Below are positions 16,791 through 25,989 of a stretch of DNA of 64,000 bases, one piece after another. Positions within the stretch are counted from its first letter, which is position 1. Each line of letters starts with the position of its first letter. Under the pieces are notes generated by a model. The model was given only the letters and a program-made list of their open reading frames with translations. It did no database searches and was not told the origin of the DNA. The translations under genes were made by a program, and so were the position numbers. Where the stretch lies: the NCBI RefSeq assembly GCF_002860285.1, contig NZ_PGVF01000031.1, positions 108,691 through 172,690 of the forward strand, read 5' to 3'. Origin of the DNA: Bacillus sp. M6-12 (lineage in GTDB: Bacteria; Bacillota; Bacilli; Bacillales; DSM-1321).

Positions 16791-19205
16791 TTAGTTGGCT
16801 ACGATATTTACAAGCTTGCCAGGAACGGCAATAACCTTACGAACTGTTTTGCCGTCAATCTGTTCTTTAATAACATGATCGCCCATTGCGATTTCCTCTA
16901 ACTTTTCCTTTGGTGTATCGGTAGGCACCATCAGTTTAGTTTTTGCTTTTCCATTAACCTGAACTACAATTTCAACTTCGTTATCAACAATTTTTGCTTC
17001 ATCAAAGGCCGGCCACGCTTCATAAGCGATGCTTTCTTTATGGCCAAGCAAATCCCAAAGCTCTTCAGCAATATGAGGGCAAACAGGTGACAATAGCTTT
17101 GTAAATCCTTCCACATAAGCCTTTGGAAGAGCGTCTGCCTTGTAAGCCTCATTAATAAACACCATCAGTTGGGAAATGGCCGTATTGAAGCGGATTCCTT
17201 CATAATCCTCGGTTACTTTTTTCACCGTTTGATGATAGACCTTTTCCAATTTGCCGCTATCATCTTTATCGCTGATTTTAGCAGTGATGGATCCATTATC
17301 ATCGACAAGCAAACGCCATACCCTGTCAAGGAAGCGGCGGGAACCATCCAGTCCGTTCGTAGACCAGGCAATTGAACCTTCCAATGGACCCATAAACATT
17401 TCATATAAGCGAAGTGTATCTGCACCATGGGAATTTACGATTTCATCAGGATTTACAACATTTCCTTTTGATTTACTCATCTTTTCGTTATTTTCACCAA
17501 GAATCATCCCTTGGTTAAACAGCTTTTGGAACGGCTCTTTCGTTGGAACCACTCCGATATCATATAAAAATTTATGCCAGAAGCGGGCATATAGAAGATG
17601 CAGGACAGCGTGCTCTGCACCGCCAATATAAATATCAACCGGAAGCCATTCTTTTAATTTTTCAGCATCGGCAAGCGCTTCTTCGTTCGTTGGATCAATA
17701 TAGCGCAAGAAGTACCAGCAGCTGCCTGCCCATTGAGGCATTGTGTTCGTTTCACGGCGCCCTTTCCGGCCGTTCTCATCCGTTACATTTACCCAGTCTT
17801 CAATATTGGCAAGCGGTGATTCACCTGTTCCGGAAGGCTTGATTTCCTTCGTCTTAGGCAGCACCAATGGAAGCTGGTCCTCACTGACAGGTTCTGCCGA
17901 ACCATCCTCCCAGTGGATAATTGGGATTGGCTCTCCCCAATAGCGCTGGCGGCTGAACAGCCAGTCGCGCAGGCGGTAAGTGATTTTCTTTTCGCCAATG
18001 CCTTTTTCAACAAGCCACTCAATGCTTTTCTTAATTGCTTCTTCTTTTTTCAAGCCATCCAGAAATCCGGAATTAACGTGCTCCCCATCGCCAGTATAGG
18101 CTTCCTTCTCGACATCGCCGCCAGCTACGACTTCCTTTATCGGCAAATCGAATTTTCTTGCAAACTCGTAGTCACGCTCATCATGGGCCGGAACAGCCAT
18201 AATGGCTCCAGTACCATAGCTCATTAATACGTAATCGGCAATCCAGATTGGCATCTTCTCGCCATTAACCGGATTGATTGCATAAGCCCCGGTAAATGCC
18301 CCTGTTTTATCCTTTGCCAAATCTGTTCTTTCCAGATCGCTTTTATTTTTAACTTTTTCAACATATGCCTCTACTTCAGCTTTTTGTTCAGGTGAGGTGA
18401 TTTCTCCAATAAAAGGATGCTCAGGAGATAGTACTGCATAAGTTGCCCCAAATAATGTATCAGGACGAGTCGTGAATACAGTAAAGCTTTCGTCCTGCCC
18501 GTCAATTGCAAACGTAACCTGTGCGCCTTCAGAACGGCCAATCCAGTTGCGCTGCATTTCCTTGATGCTTTCTGGCCAATCCACTTCCTCCAGATCATCC
18601 AATAAGCGGTCCGCGTAAGCAGTGATCTTAAGCATCCATTGCTTCATTAGCCGGCGCTCAACCGGGTGTCCACCGCGCTCACTTTTTCCATCGATAACTT
18701 CTTCGTTAGCCAATACAGTGCCTAATGCCGGGCACCAGTTTACTGCCACTTCATCAATGTATGCTAAACCATGTTCATACAGCTTTAAAAAGATCCATTG
18801 TGTCCATTTGTAATAGCTTGGGTCTGTTGTATTAACTTCTCTGTCCCAATCATAAGAGAAGCCCAATGATTTGATTTGCCGGCGGAATGTATCAATGTTT
18901 TTCTCAGTGAATTCAGCAGGGTCATTCCCCGTATCCAGCGCATATTGTTCCGCAGGCAGACCGAATGCATCCCAGCCGATCGGGTGCAATACTTTATATC
19001 CTTGCATTCTTTTTAAGCGGGATAAAATATCGGTTGCTGTGTAGCCTTCGGGATGGCCAACGTGAAGACCAGCTCCGGATGGATAAGGAAACATGTCAAG
19101 CGCATAAAACTTCCGCTTACCGCTCTCTTCGTTTGTTTTAAATGTTTTATGGCTTTCCCAATATTGCTGCCACTTCTTCTCGATTGTTTTATGATCGAAA
19201 CTCAT
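16791..19205 (-). CDS. leuS: Leucyl-tRNA synthetase
   Basis: 804 residues, full length for bacterial LeuRS. Class I signatures are HVGH (residues 48-51, in PSGAGLHVGHPEGY) and KMSKSKG (about 576). The CP1 editing domain lies between, with the conserved TTRPDTLFGATY. It charges tRNA-Leu and edits mischarged amino acids. A strong AGGAGG site precedes the ATG. Expression is controlled by the upstream T-box leader. Confidence 0.97.
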   Translation of the reverse strand: MSFDHKTIEKKWQQYWESHKTFKTNEESGKRKFYALDMFPYPSGAGLHVGHPEGYTATDILSRLKRMQGYKVLHPIGWDAFGLPAEQYALDTGNDPAEFTEKNIDTFRRQIKSLGFSYDWDREVNTTDPSYYKWTQWIFLKLYEHGLAYIDEVAVNWCPALGTVLANEEVIDGKSERGGHPVERRLMKQWMLKITAYADRLLDDLEEVDWPESIKEMQRNWIGRSEGAQVTFAIDGQDESFTVFTTRPDTLFGATYAVLSPEHPFIGEITSPEQKAEVEAYVEKVKNKSDLERTDLAKDKTGAFTGAYAINPVNGEKMPIWIADYVLMSYGTGAIMAVPAHDERDYEFARKFDLPIKEVVAGGDVEKEAYTGDGEHVNSGFLDGLKKEEAIKKSIEWLVEKGIGEKKITYRLRDWLFSRQRYWGEPIPIIHWEDGSAEPVSEDQLPLVLPKTKEIKPSGTGESPLANIEDWVNVTDENGRKGRRETNTMPQWAGSCWYFLRYIDPTNEEALADAEKLKEWLPVDIYIGGAEHAVLHLLYARFWHKFLYDIGVVPTKEPFQKLFNQGMILGENNEKMSKSKGNVVNPDEIVNSHGADTLRLYEMFMGPLEGSIAWSTNGLDGSRRFLDRVWRLLVDDNGSITAKISDKDDSGKLEKVYHQTVKKVTEDYEGIRFNTAISQLMVFINEAYKADALPKAYVEGFTKLLSPVCPHIAEELWDLLGHKESIAYEAWPAFDEAKIVDNEVEIVVQVNGKAKTKLMVPTDTPKEKLEEIAMGDHVIKEQIDGKTVRKVIAVPGKLVNIVAN

Positions 19206-19304
19206 ATCTGTTTCCTCCTAAGTTTGTGATCCTCTAGCGCCTTTTACCAGGCTAAGACCTGCCCATTACCTGATAAAACGGCATTCTATATTATTTTTGG
19301 AATA

Positions 19305-19550
19305 ATAAAAACCCCTCATCCCAATAAGGGACGAGAGGATTATGTATATATCTTCCCGCGGTACCACCCTAGTTGGCGCAAATTTCACGCCCCACTCGAG
19401 ATCCGTAACGTGGATAAACCGGCAAGCATTACTCTTTGTTCATGCCTGCAGCTTAAAGGCGAGTTCACAGGTCTTCCCGGTTGACTTGCACCTTCCGTCA
19501 ACTCTCTAAAACGGGATCAAACCGCTACTGCTCCTTGTCATGGCTTTTAA
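19305..19550 (-). promoter_or_regulatory. T-box riboswitch of leuS
   Basis: The minus strand contains the T-box core AGGGTGGTACCGCGGG (19370-19355), then a terminator stem (CCTCTCGTCCC/GGGATGAGGGG, about 19337-19309) ending in TTTTT. The upstream leader is structured; a CTC at 19463-19461 in GTGAACTCGCC is the likely Leu specifier codon. Uncharged tRNA-Leu should stabilise the antiterminator and allow leuS transcription. A TATAAT (minus strand, about 19560) may be the promoter -10, with no matched -35. Confidence 0.92.
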
Positions 19551-19743
19551 AAATTATGTCATTATATAGCATATTCTAGTCAATTTCTCCCGCGATTGCA
19601 AGAAGAGTTATAGTACATTATCAGCTGAGTTTTACTTTTATATGCATAATTTCTGAAAAAAGTTCTTTATTTAGCGTGTTTGGGACAAGAATTCTTTTTC
19701 GGTAACATATAGATTATTAACACAAGAATAAGGGGGACAAATT

Positions 19744-20196
19744 ATGAAATTTGTAATTATCCGAAGAAAATGGCTTTTTATAGCATTGGCTGTGATTGCA
19801 TTAGGTGTAAACATAAGCAGCTGGTACTACTTATTCCCGAAAACAGCGGAAACCGCCAGTACGGAAGCTTCAGGTCAAAGCTATGAAATCAATATGGTAA
19901 CAGGAGAATACAAGACAACCGTCAAAGACGGAAAAGAGCTTGAAGCCTATAGGTGGGATCCCGGCACAATAGTCATTCCCAAGGATCAGCAAGTAACGTT
20001 AAAAATTTTAGGTGTAAACGGCAGCGAGCATCCATTTCATATTGAAGGAACTAATATTAAAGGTGTTGTAAAGAAAGGTGAGGAAACTGTCATTCCCCTT
20101 CTGTTTAAGAAAGAAGGAACCTATCGTTTAATTTGTGACACACATTTGGAAATAGGCAGCGGGGGGCCTATGGTGGCCTATCTGGTGGTAGATTGA
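19744..20196 (+). CDS. Membrane-anchored cupredoxin-domain protein
   Basis: 150 residues. One N-terminal membrane helix (about 11-31) would anchor the protein outside the cell. The cupredoxin domain (about 47-150) carries plausible copper ligands: His96 in SEHPFH, Cys131 and His134 in LICDTH, and Met143 near the end (GGPMVAYLVV). This resembles type I copper or CuA-like soluble domains rather than a full oxidase subunit. AAGGGGGAC precedes the ATG. It stands alone between leuS and the MFS gene, so its electron partner is unknown. Confidence 0.8.
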   Translation: MKFVIIRRKWLFIALAVIALGVNISSWYYLFPKTAETASTEASGQSYEINMVTGEYKTTVKDGKELEAYRWDPGTIVIPKDQQVTLKILGVNGSEHPFHIEGTNIKGVVKKGEETVIPLLFKKEGTYRLICDTHLEIGSGGPMVAYLVVD

Positions 20197-20234
20197 ATTT
20201 TTTTGCTGGGATGAAGATAATTTTAATGCAGTGC

Positions 20235-20269
20235 AAAACCGGCTAGCCTTTAAGCATAGCCGGTTTTTT
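20235..20269 (+). terminator. Terminator after the cupredoxin gene
   Basis: AAAACCGGCTA pairs with TAGCCGGTTTT around an 11-base loop, followed by T residues. Confidence 0.9.
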
Positions 20270-20443
20270 AATTTGCAGCTGGAAGATGCAGGAGTCCTAA
20301 AAAAGATAATCAAGTTTTTGATGCAAAAAGGTGGCTCGTGTTCGTACAATTATTCACCTTTTCTCTTAAATTGCCGTTTAAGCACTTAATCCGACTGTTA
20401 GGGGCATAGCCCGATTGGGATAAAACAGATTTCCCATAATGAA

Positions 20444-20480
20444 CAAAAAAAGTCTCCACCCTAAAAATCGGATGAGAGAC
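20444..20480 (-). terminator. Terminator of the MFS transporter gene
   Basis: On the minus strand, GTCTCTCATCC pairs imperfectly with GGTGGAGAC and is followed by TTTTTTT. Confidence 0.75.
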
Positions 20481-20503
20481 AACTTAATTAATACCTACAT
20501 GCT

Positions 20504-21700
20504 TTATTTTACTGCAGAAACCACTTTTGGTTCTGCAGCATCTGTTTTCATCCAGCGGTCATAAATAAGCGTCGTTCCAATGGCTGCAACAAACAGAACC
20601 GAGAGAACAATAAACATCATTCCCATTCCGTAGCTGTCCACCAAAAACCCGCCTAGCAGCGGTCCAATCATTCTGCCTCCGGTAGCGGTACTGTTAACAA
20701 CTCCTTGATAAAACCCTTCTTTGCCTTTTGGGGACAGCTCATTTGCCGCGGACGGAACGGCTGGCCAGACAAACATCTCGCCAATTGTCAGGATAACCAT
20801 CGCTGTTAAAAAGCCTGCAAAAGCTGAGGCATTGGCTGCAACTGAAAAAGAAATAATAAAAATCGCCATACCCAGAATGAGCTGGATTTTCATGGTCTTC
20901 GCAATTAATTTGATCAATATGTTTACAAGCGGCTGTCCTGCCACAATTAGTGCACCATTAATTGTCCAGAGTAAGCTGTATTGCTTAAGCGAAATCCCGA
21001 TTTCCTGGGTATATGCAGAAATGGTGGATTGCCATTGAACATAGCCAATCCAGCAGAGAAAATACCCGAAGCACAGCAGAAAAAGGGCATATATTTTCGA
21101 ATTGTTTTTAACCGTTCTTTGCTCATTGAAAGATACCGTCTGCTTTGAACTTTGGCCATTCATCCCTTTATAGCCGAAAACTGCAATAAGAAAGAACACG
21201 AAAAATAAACCTGCATTTGCCGTGAAAATATAATCAAATGAAAACGAAGCAACCCAGCCGCCCAATGCAGAGCCAACGGCTACCCCCAGATTCTGGGCTA
21301 CATAAATCGCATTAAAAGCTCTTCTGCCCCCTTCTTTCCAAGCTGACCCAGCCATTGCATATATGGCAGGAAAAATAATTCCGGTCCCAAATCCTGAAAT
21401 AGTCAGAAAAACAATGTAATAAAGATAATCATGGTTAACTGTCAGCCCCACCAAAGATAATAAGGTGATGGCCGTACCAATTAATATCGTCTTATAACCG
21501 CCTATCCGGTCAAACAAACCTCCTCCGACAAGATTTCCTGCTACGCTAGCCAGTGCATTTGCCATCAGGATAAGCCCCGCAACAGATAATGATTTACCAA
21601 GATGCTCATGTATATAAATTGCATTAAGAGGCCACAAAAAAGAAGACGCAGTTACATTGACTGCCATCCCGATAATAAGAAGCCATAAAGCTCGAGGCAT
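20504..21700 (-). CDS. yttB: Major facilitator superfamily exporter, YttB-like
   Basis: 398 residues with 12 predicted membrane helices and the MFS loop motif GGGLFDRIGGYKTIL between helices 2 and 3. Substrate is not evident; related proteins are drug or metabolite exporters. The ATG at 21700 is chosen because GAGAGGGG lies 8 bp upstream. Its position near leuS matches B. subtilis YttB. No regulator gene adjoins it. The upstream side is a long gene-free region. Confidence 0.82.
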   Translation of the reverse strand: MPRALWLLIIGMAVNVTASSFLWPLNAIYIHEHLGKSLSVAGLILMANALASVAGNLVGGGLFDRIGGYKTILIGTAITLLSLVGLTVNHDYLYYIVFLTISGFGTGIIFPAIYAMAGSAWKEGGRRAFNAIYVAQNLGVAVGSALGGWVASFSFDYIFTANAGLFFVFFLIAVFGYKGMNGQSSKQTVSFNEQRTVKNNSKIYALFLLCFGYFLCWIGYVQWQSTISAYTQEIGISLKQYSLLWTINGALIVAGQPLVNILIKLIAKTMKIQLILGMAIFIISFSVAANASAFAGFLTAMVILTIGEMFVWPAVPSAANELSPKGKEGFYQGVVNSTATGGRMIGPLLGGFLVDSYGMGMMFIVLSVLFVAAIGTTLIYDRWMKTDAAEPKVVSAVK

Positions 21701-22081
21701 ATTTATGTCCCCTCTCAAGTATAAGTCTCTTTAAAGAACTTGTAGTTCACTGCACATTAATCCTTAGAACTGTATCAATACGAAAGCGGCGCCAATTACC
21801 GTTGAAAACCAGCAATGAAGATATGTGCCGCATTTAAACAATCATAGGCTGTAGTAGCCTTTTTTCGCGTGATTAATTTTCTGGTACCCAACGTTTTCCT
21901 TGTTAGCCGAAAAGATTACTTACCTTATTTTCGTCGGCCAGAATAATTCTAGTGGTTTTCACTTTAAGTTGCAATACATTATTTCCACACCAGAATGGTA
22001 AATTGTGTCGGATGATCCAAATCGGTACTTACCAGCAAATAAACTGCCGAATGCCCTATAATGTTTCGAACGATAACAAAA

Positions 22082-22110
22082 AGACTCCCTTAAGTAGGAA
22101 GTCGCAGATT
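22082..22110 (+). repeat. Repeat C, first copy
   Basis: AGACTCCCTTAAGTAGGAAG followed by TCGCAGATTG. It recurs with a few differences at 22712-22740. Confidence 0.6.
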
Positions 22111-22116
22111 GTCGAC

Positions 22117-22155
22117 AAAAGGGGTTCGGAATGGTCTCATTCGAACCCCTTTTTA
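22117..22155 (+). terminator. Orphan terminator-like hairpin
   Basis: AAAGGGGTTCG pairs exactly with CGAACCCCTTT around 13 bases, followed by TTTTT on the plus strand. There is no plus-strand gene upstream, so it may belong to an unseen RNA or a decayed gene. Confidence 0.55.
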
Positions 22156-22510
22156 GTGATTATTTCTATTTTTTCTTATTTTGAGATGAATTGACTTCTC
22201 TTAGCATTTATTTATTATTTCTATTGCATCTGCGATACGCGTTCGATCGTTTCTTTGCGTTTCCCTGTGGGGTCGCAAATGAAGCATGGCATGCGTTGGA
22301 TAAACGTTAAGGGGACTTAAAAAATTGTCGATGCAGGCGAGGCTTATTTTCGCTGCCATTAATTTAATGACGATGGAAAACTGGACATGGAAAGGCCGAG
22401 AAATGGGCTTTATAGGATTGTTTTTCGAAAGCATCTTTGTCACCCCAATCATTTTATATATCAATTTTATAATAGATAGGAATATTTCATTGTAAACGTT
22501 TAAAAGCCAG

Positions 22511-22642
22511 TTGATTGGAGTGGAAGGCGCGAAGACTCCTGTGGGAGCAGCGGGACAGGTGAGACCCCGCAGGAGCATGCGACGAGGAGGCTCACCGCCC
22601 GCCCCGCGGAAAGCGAAGCGCCTGGAACGGAAATCAACAGAC
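22511..22642 (+). repeat. Dispersed repeat B, full copy
   Basis: A GC-rich 130-bp element opening with GTTGATTGGAGTGGAAGGCG, carrying GAGACCCCGCAGGAGC and GAGGAGGCTCACCG inside, and closing with GGAACGGAAATCAACAG. This is the well-known type of Bacillus intergenic repeat. It contrasts sharply in GC with the flanking DNA. Short derivatives lie at 27628-27663 and 38640-38688. Confidence 0.85.
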
Positions 22643-22659
22643 CCCATTATCAGGCCAAA

Positions 22660-22708
22660 TAAAAAAAATAACTGCAGGCAAACTCGATTTCATCGAGTTT
22701 GTCTACAG
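22660..22708 (-). terminator. Terminator of ytzC
   Basis: A near-perfect 17-bp stem (CTGCAGGCAAACTCGAT against ATCGAGTTTGTCTACAG) with a three-base loop is followed on the minus strand by TTATTTTTTTTATTT. Confidence 0.85.
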
Positions 22709-22711
22709 TCT

Positions 22712-22740
22712 GAGACTCCTTTAAGCAGGAAGCCAGATTG
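22712..22740 (+). repeat. Repeat C, second copy
   Basis: GAGACTCCTTTAAGCAGGAA followed by GCCAGATTG, about 80% like 22082-22110 by eye. It overlaps the end of the ytzC message. Confidence 0.6.
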
Positions 22741-22758
22741 CATTTAAACCTCTCTTTG

Positions 22759-23022
22759 TTAATGATCAAGCAAGATCATATGGTTTTGCAGCTGCCGCAG
22801 CTGCAAACTCATTCTGTATAGCCTTTCGCGCTGCTGGTCATTCGCACTTTGCGAAAGTTTTTCCAGCTCATTTAGCGCTGATTGTATTTCCATTTGAGAG
22901 TTTGAATAGCCTGTCTCATTGTAATGCTGCTGAATGGATCCTTCTTCAAAGTGTTCGTGGGCATTCTGGAGAGTTGCCTCACAGTGCTGCAGGCATTTTT
23001 CGACTGCTTCCCTGGTTGCCAT
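22759..23022 (-). CDS. ytzC: YtzC-family (DUF2524) small helical protein
   Basis: 87 residues, nearly all helix: ATREAVEKCLQHCEATLQNA, then a Glu/Gln-rich region and a long C-terminal helix (QRERLYRMSLQLRQLQNHMI). This matches the DUF2524 family of Bacillus, of unknown function. The ATG at 23022 is chosen because GGAGGGGAC lies 7 bp before it; the longer frame has no support. It is divergent from ytqA, as in B. subtilis. Confidence 0.8.
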   Translation of the reverse strand: MATREAVEKCLQHCEATLQNAHEHFEEGSIQQHYNETGYSNSQMEIQSALNELEKLSQSANDQQRERLYRMSLQLRQLQNHMILLDH

Positions 23023-23276
23023 TGCTGTCCCCTCCTCAAAGCATATGAGATGAAAAATCATCTTCCCCTTTATTTTGTACAGTTCCCTGCATATTATTTT
23101 CCTGCCGCACAGAAAAGAAATTGGATAACATCATTGTTCATGATAAAATACCACTGGCTGTTGAGGAACAATTTATAACTTCTCATTTTGTTTTGGTTTT
23201 AATTAAGAGCTGCTACATGCTCTGCATTTCTAAAAATTTCAAATAAGGGATTTTATTCGATCGGAGGATCTGACTT

Positions 23277-24245
23277 TTGAAATCATTTATATATGCTGCA
23301 GACAATAAGCGATATCACACATGGAATTATCATTTGCGGGAAACCTTTGGGCATAAGGTTTTCAAAGTTGCCCTTGATGGCGGATTTGACTGCCCCAATC
23401 GTGACGGCACCGTAGCCCATGGAGGCTGTACTTTTTGCAGTGCAGCAGGATCAGGTGATTTTGCCGGAAATCGCGCTGAGGACCTCGAAACACAATTTAA
23501 AGAAATCAGTGAAAAAATGCATAAAAAGTGGAAAGATGGCAAGTATATGGCCTACTTTCAGGCGTTTACCAATACACACGCCCCACTTGATGTATTAAAA
23601 GAAAAATATGAGACAGTGCTGAAGCAAGAGGGCGTTATCGGGATTTCTATTGCAACGAGACCTGACTGCCTCCCTGGTGATGTAGTTGAGTATTTGGCAG
23701 AATTAAATCAAAGAACATACCTGTGGGTAGAACTTGGACTTCAGACTATACATGAACGGACTGCGTTACTAATTAACCGGGCACATGATTTTCAATGCTA
23801 TGCGGAGGGGGTTAAAAAGCTCAGGAAACATGGCATCCGCATATGTTCCCATATCATTAACGGCCTTCCCCTTGAAACTCCAGAAATGATGATGGAAACA
23901 GCCAGGGAAGTCGCCAAGCTTGATGTTCAGGGAATCAAAATTCATTTGCTTCACCTCTTAAGAGGTACCCCAATGGTAAAGCAATATGAAAAAGGCATGC
24001 TTGAGTTTTTACAATTTGATGATTATGTAAACCTTGTATGCGATCAGCTGGAAATCATTCCTCCAGAAATGGTTGTTCACCGCATAACAGGAGACGGTCC
24101 GATTGAACTGATGATTGGGCCCATGTGGAGTGTAAATAAATGGGAAGTACTAAACGCTATTGACGCAGAGCTTAAGAGGCGTGGAAGCTGGCAAGGTAAA
24201 TACTATCTTTCTGAAGGTGTGAGAGAAACAAATGAAGCTCGATAG
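23277..24245 (+). CDS. ytqA: TIGR01212-family radical SAM protein
   Basis: 322 residues. The [4Fe-4S] cysteines are Cys39, Cys51 and Cys54 (DCPNRDGTVAHGGCTFC), the longer spacing typical of the Elp3-like TIGR01212 group rather than CX3CX2C. The body has the expected TIM-barrel motifs (ISIATRPDCL, WVELGLQTIHERT). The start is TTG, with GGAGG 9 bp before it. The coding end overlaps ytqB by 14 bp, so the two are coupled. Recent work on YtqA/YtqB-type pairs links them to tRNA wobble-uridine modification; that is knowledge from relatives, not visible here. Confidence 0.88.
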   Translation: MKSFIYAADNKRYHTWNYHLRETFGHKVFKVALDGGFDCPNRDGTVAHGGCTFCSAAGSGDFAGNRAEDLETQFKEISEKMHKKWKDGKYMAYFQAFTNTHAPLDVLKEKYETVLKQEGVIGISIATRPDCLPGDVVEYLAELNQRTYLWVELGLQTIHERTALLINRAHDFQCYAEGVKKLRKHGIRICSHIINGLPLETPEMMMETAREVAKLDVQGIKIHLLHLLRGTPMVKQYEKGMLEFLQFDDYVNLVCDQLEIIPPEMVVHRITGDGPIELMIGPMWSVNKWEVLNAIDAELKRRGSWQGKYYLSEGVRETNEAR

Positions 24246-24804
24246 AATCCTTCCATTCGCGCGGCTGCTGCTCCAGAAAGCCGTAAATATTGGCGATATC
24301 GCCGTGGATGGCACAATGGGAAATGGCCACGATACAGAGTTTTTGGCTAATTTAGTCGGTGAATCCGGACATGTTTACGGGTTTGATATTCAGGACCAGG
24401 CTGTTACAGAAACAGAAAAGCGGCTAAAGTCCGGGGGGCTGAATTCAAGATGTACCCTATTCTTGGCTGGACATGAACATATTAAAGATAAAATCCCTGA
24501 AAAATATCACGGGAAAGTAACAGGGGCAATCTTTAATCTTGGATACTTACCAGGCGGAGACAAGTCAATCGTGACCGCGGCGGAGACAACCATCACAGCA
24601 ATTGAACAGCTTTTGGAGGTCATGGCAGCAGCAGGGATCATCGTCCTGGTGATTTACCATGGCCATCCGGAGGGAACAGTCGAACGCGATGCCATCTTAG
24701 AATTCGCGGCTTCACTCCCACAGGATAAAGCCCATGTACTTCAATATCGATTTATCAATCAGGCGAATAATCCGCCCTTTATTGTGGCACTTGAAAAACG
24801 GTAA
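24232..24804 (+). CDS. ytqB: YtqB-family class I SAM-dependent methyltransferase
   Basis: 190 residues in the rRNA-methylase-like family of YtqB. The SAM-binding signature VDGTMGNGHDTEFLA (residues about 23-37) and the acidic strand end VYGFDIQ are visible. NLGYLPGGD is the conserved NxGYLPxG-type catalytic loop. It overlaps ytqA and shares its message. The probable role is tRNA wobble modification together with YtqA, based on relatives; the older name is 'rRNA methylase'. Confidence 0.88.
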   Translation: MKLDRILPFARLLLQKAVNIGDIAVDGTMGNGHDTEFLANLVGESGHVYGFDIQDQAVTETEKRLKSGGLNSRCTLFLAGHEHIKDKIPEKYHGKVTGAIFNLGYLPGGDKSIVTAAETTITAIEQLLEVMAAAGIIVLVIYHGHPEGTVERDAILEFAASLPQDKAHVLQYRFINQANNPPFIVALEKR

Positions 24805-24841
24805 TGATTTTTTTACAGGAAAATAAATGGATCTAAACCTT

Positions 24842-24880
24842 AAAACCCCTTGTCAGTGAACGCATTGACAAGGGGTTTTA
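24842..24880. terminator. Bidirectional terminator between ytqB and ytpB
   Basis: AAAACCCCTTGTCA pairs exactly with TGACAAGGGGTTTT around a 10-base loop. T-rich runs follow on both strands, and the genes on either side converge on it. Confidence 0.9.
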
Positions 24881-24882
24881 TT

Positions 24883-25980
24883 TTACTTCGCCGAAGAAAG
24901 AACAATCCTGCTTGAAGCCATCGTTTTTTGCAGGCTGCGATATGCTTTGCCATTCAAGTAAAAAAATAATGATTCCATGCCGCCTAGCCGGATCATCCGT
25001 TTTGAAAGGGACCTGACGCTTTTTTGATTACGAACCTTACTATCTGATAAGTATAGACCAAGCAATCCTCTTTGAATCAATTTGTGAAAACGGGGGTGCG
25101 GAAGTTTGTCCACAAGCTGTGCTGACTTTTCCACAAAATGAGAAAGCCGGTCAACCATTTCTTCCTCATTTTTGTAATAAAAACAAAAATTGAGGTCTCC
25201 CCCATCCCTATCCTCTTCCTGATCGATAAAATAATCAAGCAGGATGTGAAGTCCTTGAATATACGGAAAGTAACCGCTCATCACCTCAGTAGCATTTCGA
25301 GGTTCAAAATCTTTCCGCAAACCATAGGAAACAAGGCAGAATATTCCCAGAGTTGATCCTGAGCAAGCGGAAAATTCATACCATGTCATTGAGGGCAAAT
25401 CTTGCTTATAGGAATTGAACCACATTTTCAGCCGTGGAATCCTCTCCTCTACAATAACATGCTTATGTACCTGCAAATCGCAGTAATAGGAGCATAGCTC
25501 GTTAAGAAAGGGAGAAATTTCGTGGTAATGCTGGTTAATGCGCAGCATTTCCTGGCAGGTTGTAACCAGATCCTTTAAATAGCCTCCATCATTCTGCTCC
25601 TGCCTTTTTCGATAATAATTTACTGGAACTGCATCGATATCCAGTGCATGCTCCATTGATTGATGAAGTGCCCTGAAGTCCTCGGGATCCATCGAGGTGC
25701 TTCTATCACATAGGTTATCGAGGTAGTCGCTGATGGTTTGATACGCTACGATAAATTTAATAGCTTCAGCTTTATTGTCTTCTGCAAGCAGGGAAAGAAT
25801 TGCCCCGCCTTCGCAATGAAATGTTTTCGACCCAATACTAGCCAAAGCCTGTTTCCTTAATTCCGGATCCGGTATTTGTTTTGCACGGTCCGTCCAAAAG
25901 GCCAGCTCACTGTGTACGACCGGAAATACACCACGGTACACTTTTTTCATAAGCGTGAGCGGATTAGTAGGAACAGTCAT
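24883..25980 (-). CDS. ytpB: Tetraprenyl-beta-curcumene synthase
   Basis: 365 residues of the DUF2600 large terpene synthase group. The Asp-rich motif DYLDNLCD (Asp85, Asp88, Asp92) fits magnesium-diphosphate binding, and a second conserved stretch reads QGLHILLDYFIDQEEDRDGG. In B. subtilis, YtpB cyclises all-E-heptaprenyl diphosphate to tetraprenyl-beta-curcumene, a precursor of spore-associated sesquarterpenes. It starts 9 bp after the ytpA stop with GAGGTG before the ATG, so the two form an operon. Confidence 0.9.
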   Translation of the reverse strand: MTVPTNPLTLMKKVYRGVFPVVHSELAFWTDRAKQIPDPELRKQALASIGSKTFHCEGGAILSLLAEDNKAEAIKFIVAYQTISDYLDNLCDRSTSMDPEDFRALHQSMEHALDIDAVPVNYYRKRQEQNDGGYLKDLVTTCQEMLRINQHYHEISPFLNELCSYYCDLQVHKHVIVEERIPRLKMWFNSYKQDLPSMTWYEFSACSGSTLGIFCLVSYGLRKDFEPRNATEVMSGYFPYIQGLHILLDYFIDQEEDRDGGDLNFCFYYKNEEEMVDRLSHFVEKSAQLVDKLPHPRFHKLIQRGLLGLYLSDSKVRNQKSVRSLSKRMIRLGGMESLFFYLNGKAYRSLQKTMASSRIVLSSAK

Positions 25981-25989
25981 TTTTTCACC

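Larger units (their letters stand above)
21701..22758. other. Gene-free kilobase with repeats between yttB and ytzC
   Basis: No credible coding frame. It holds a partial direct repeat (22082-22110 and 22712-22740), an isolated terminator-like hairpin (22117-22155), the full copy of dispersed repeat B (22511-22642) and the ytzC terminator. The rest is unassigned and may be decayed DNA. Confidence 0.7.

Noticed and set aside
22201..22647. 148-codon open frame on the minus strand with a Gly/Pro/Arg-rich start
   Set aside because: Its first 45 codons are the translation of dispersed repeat B, and the remainder has no homology or ribosome site.
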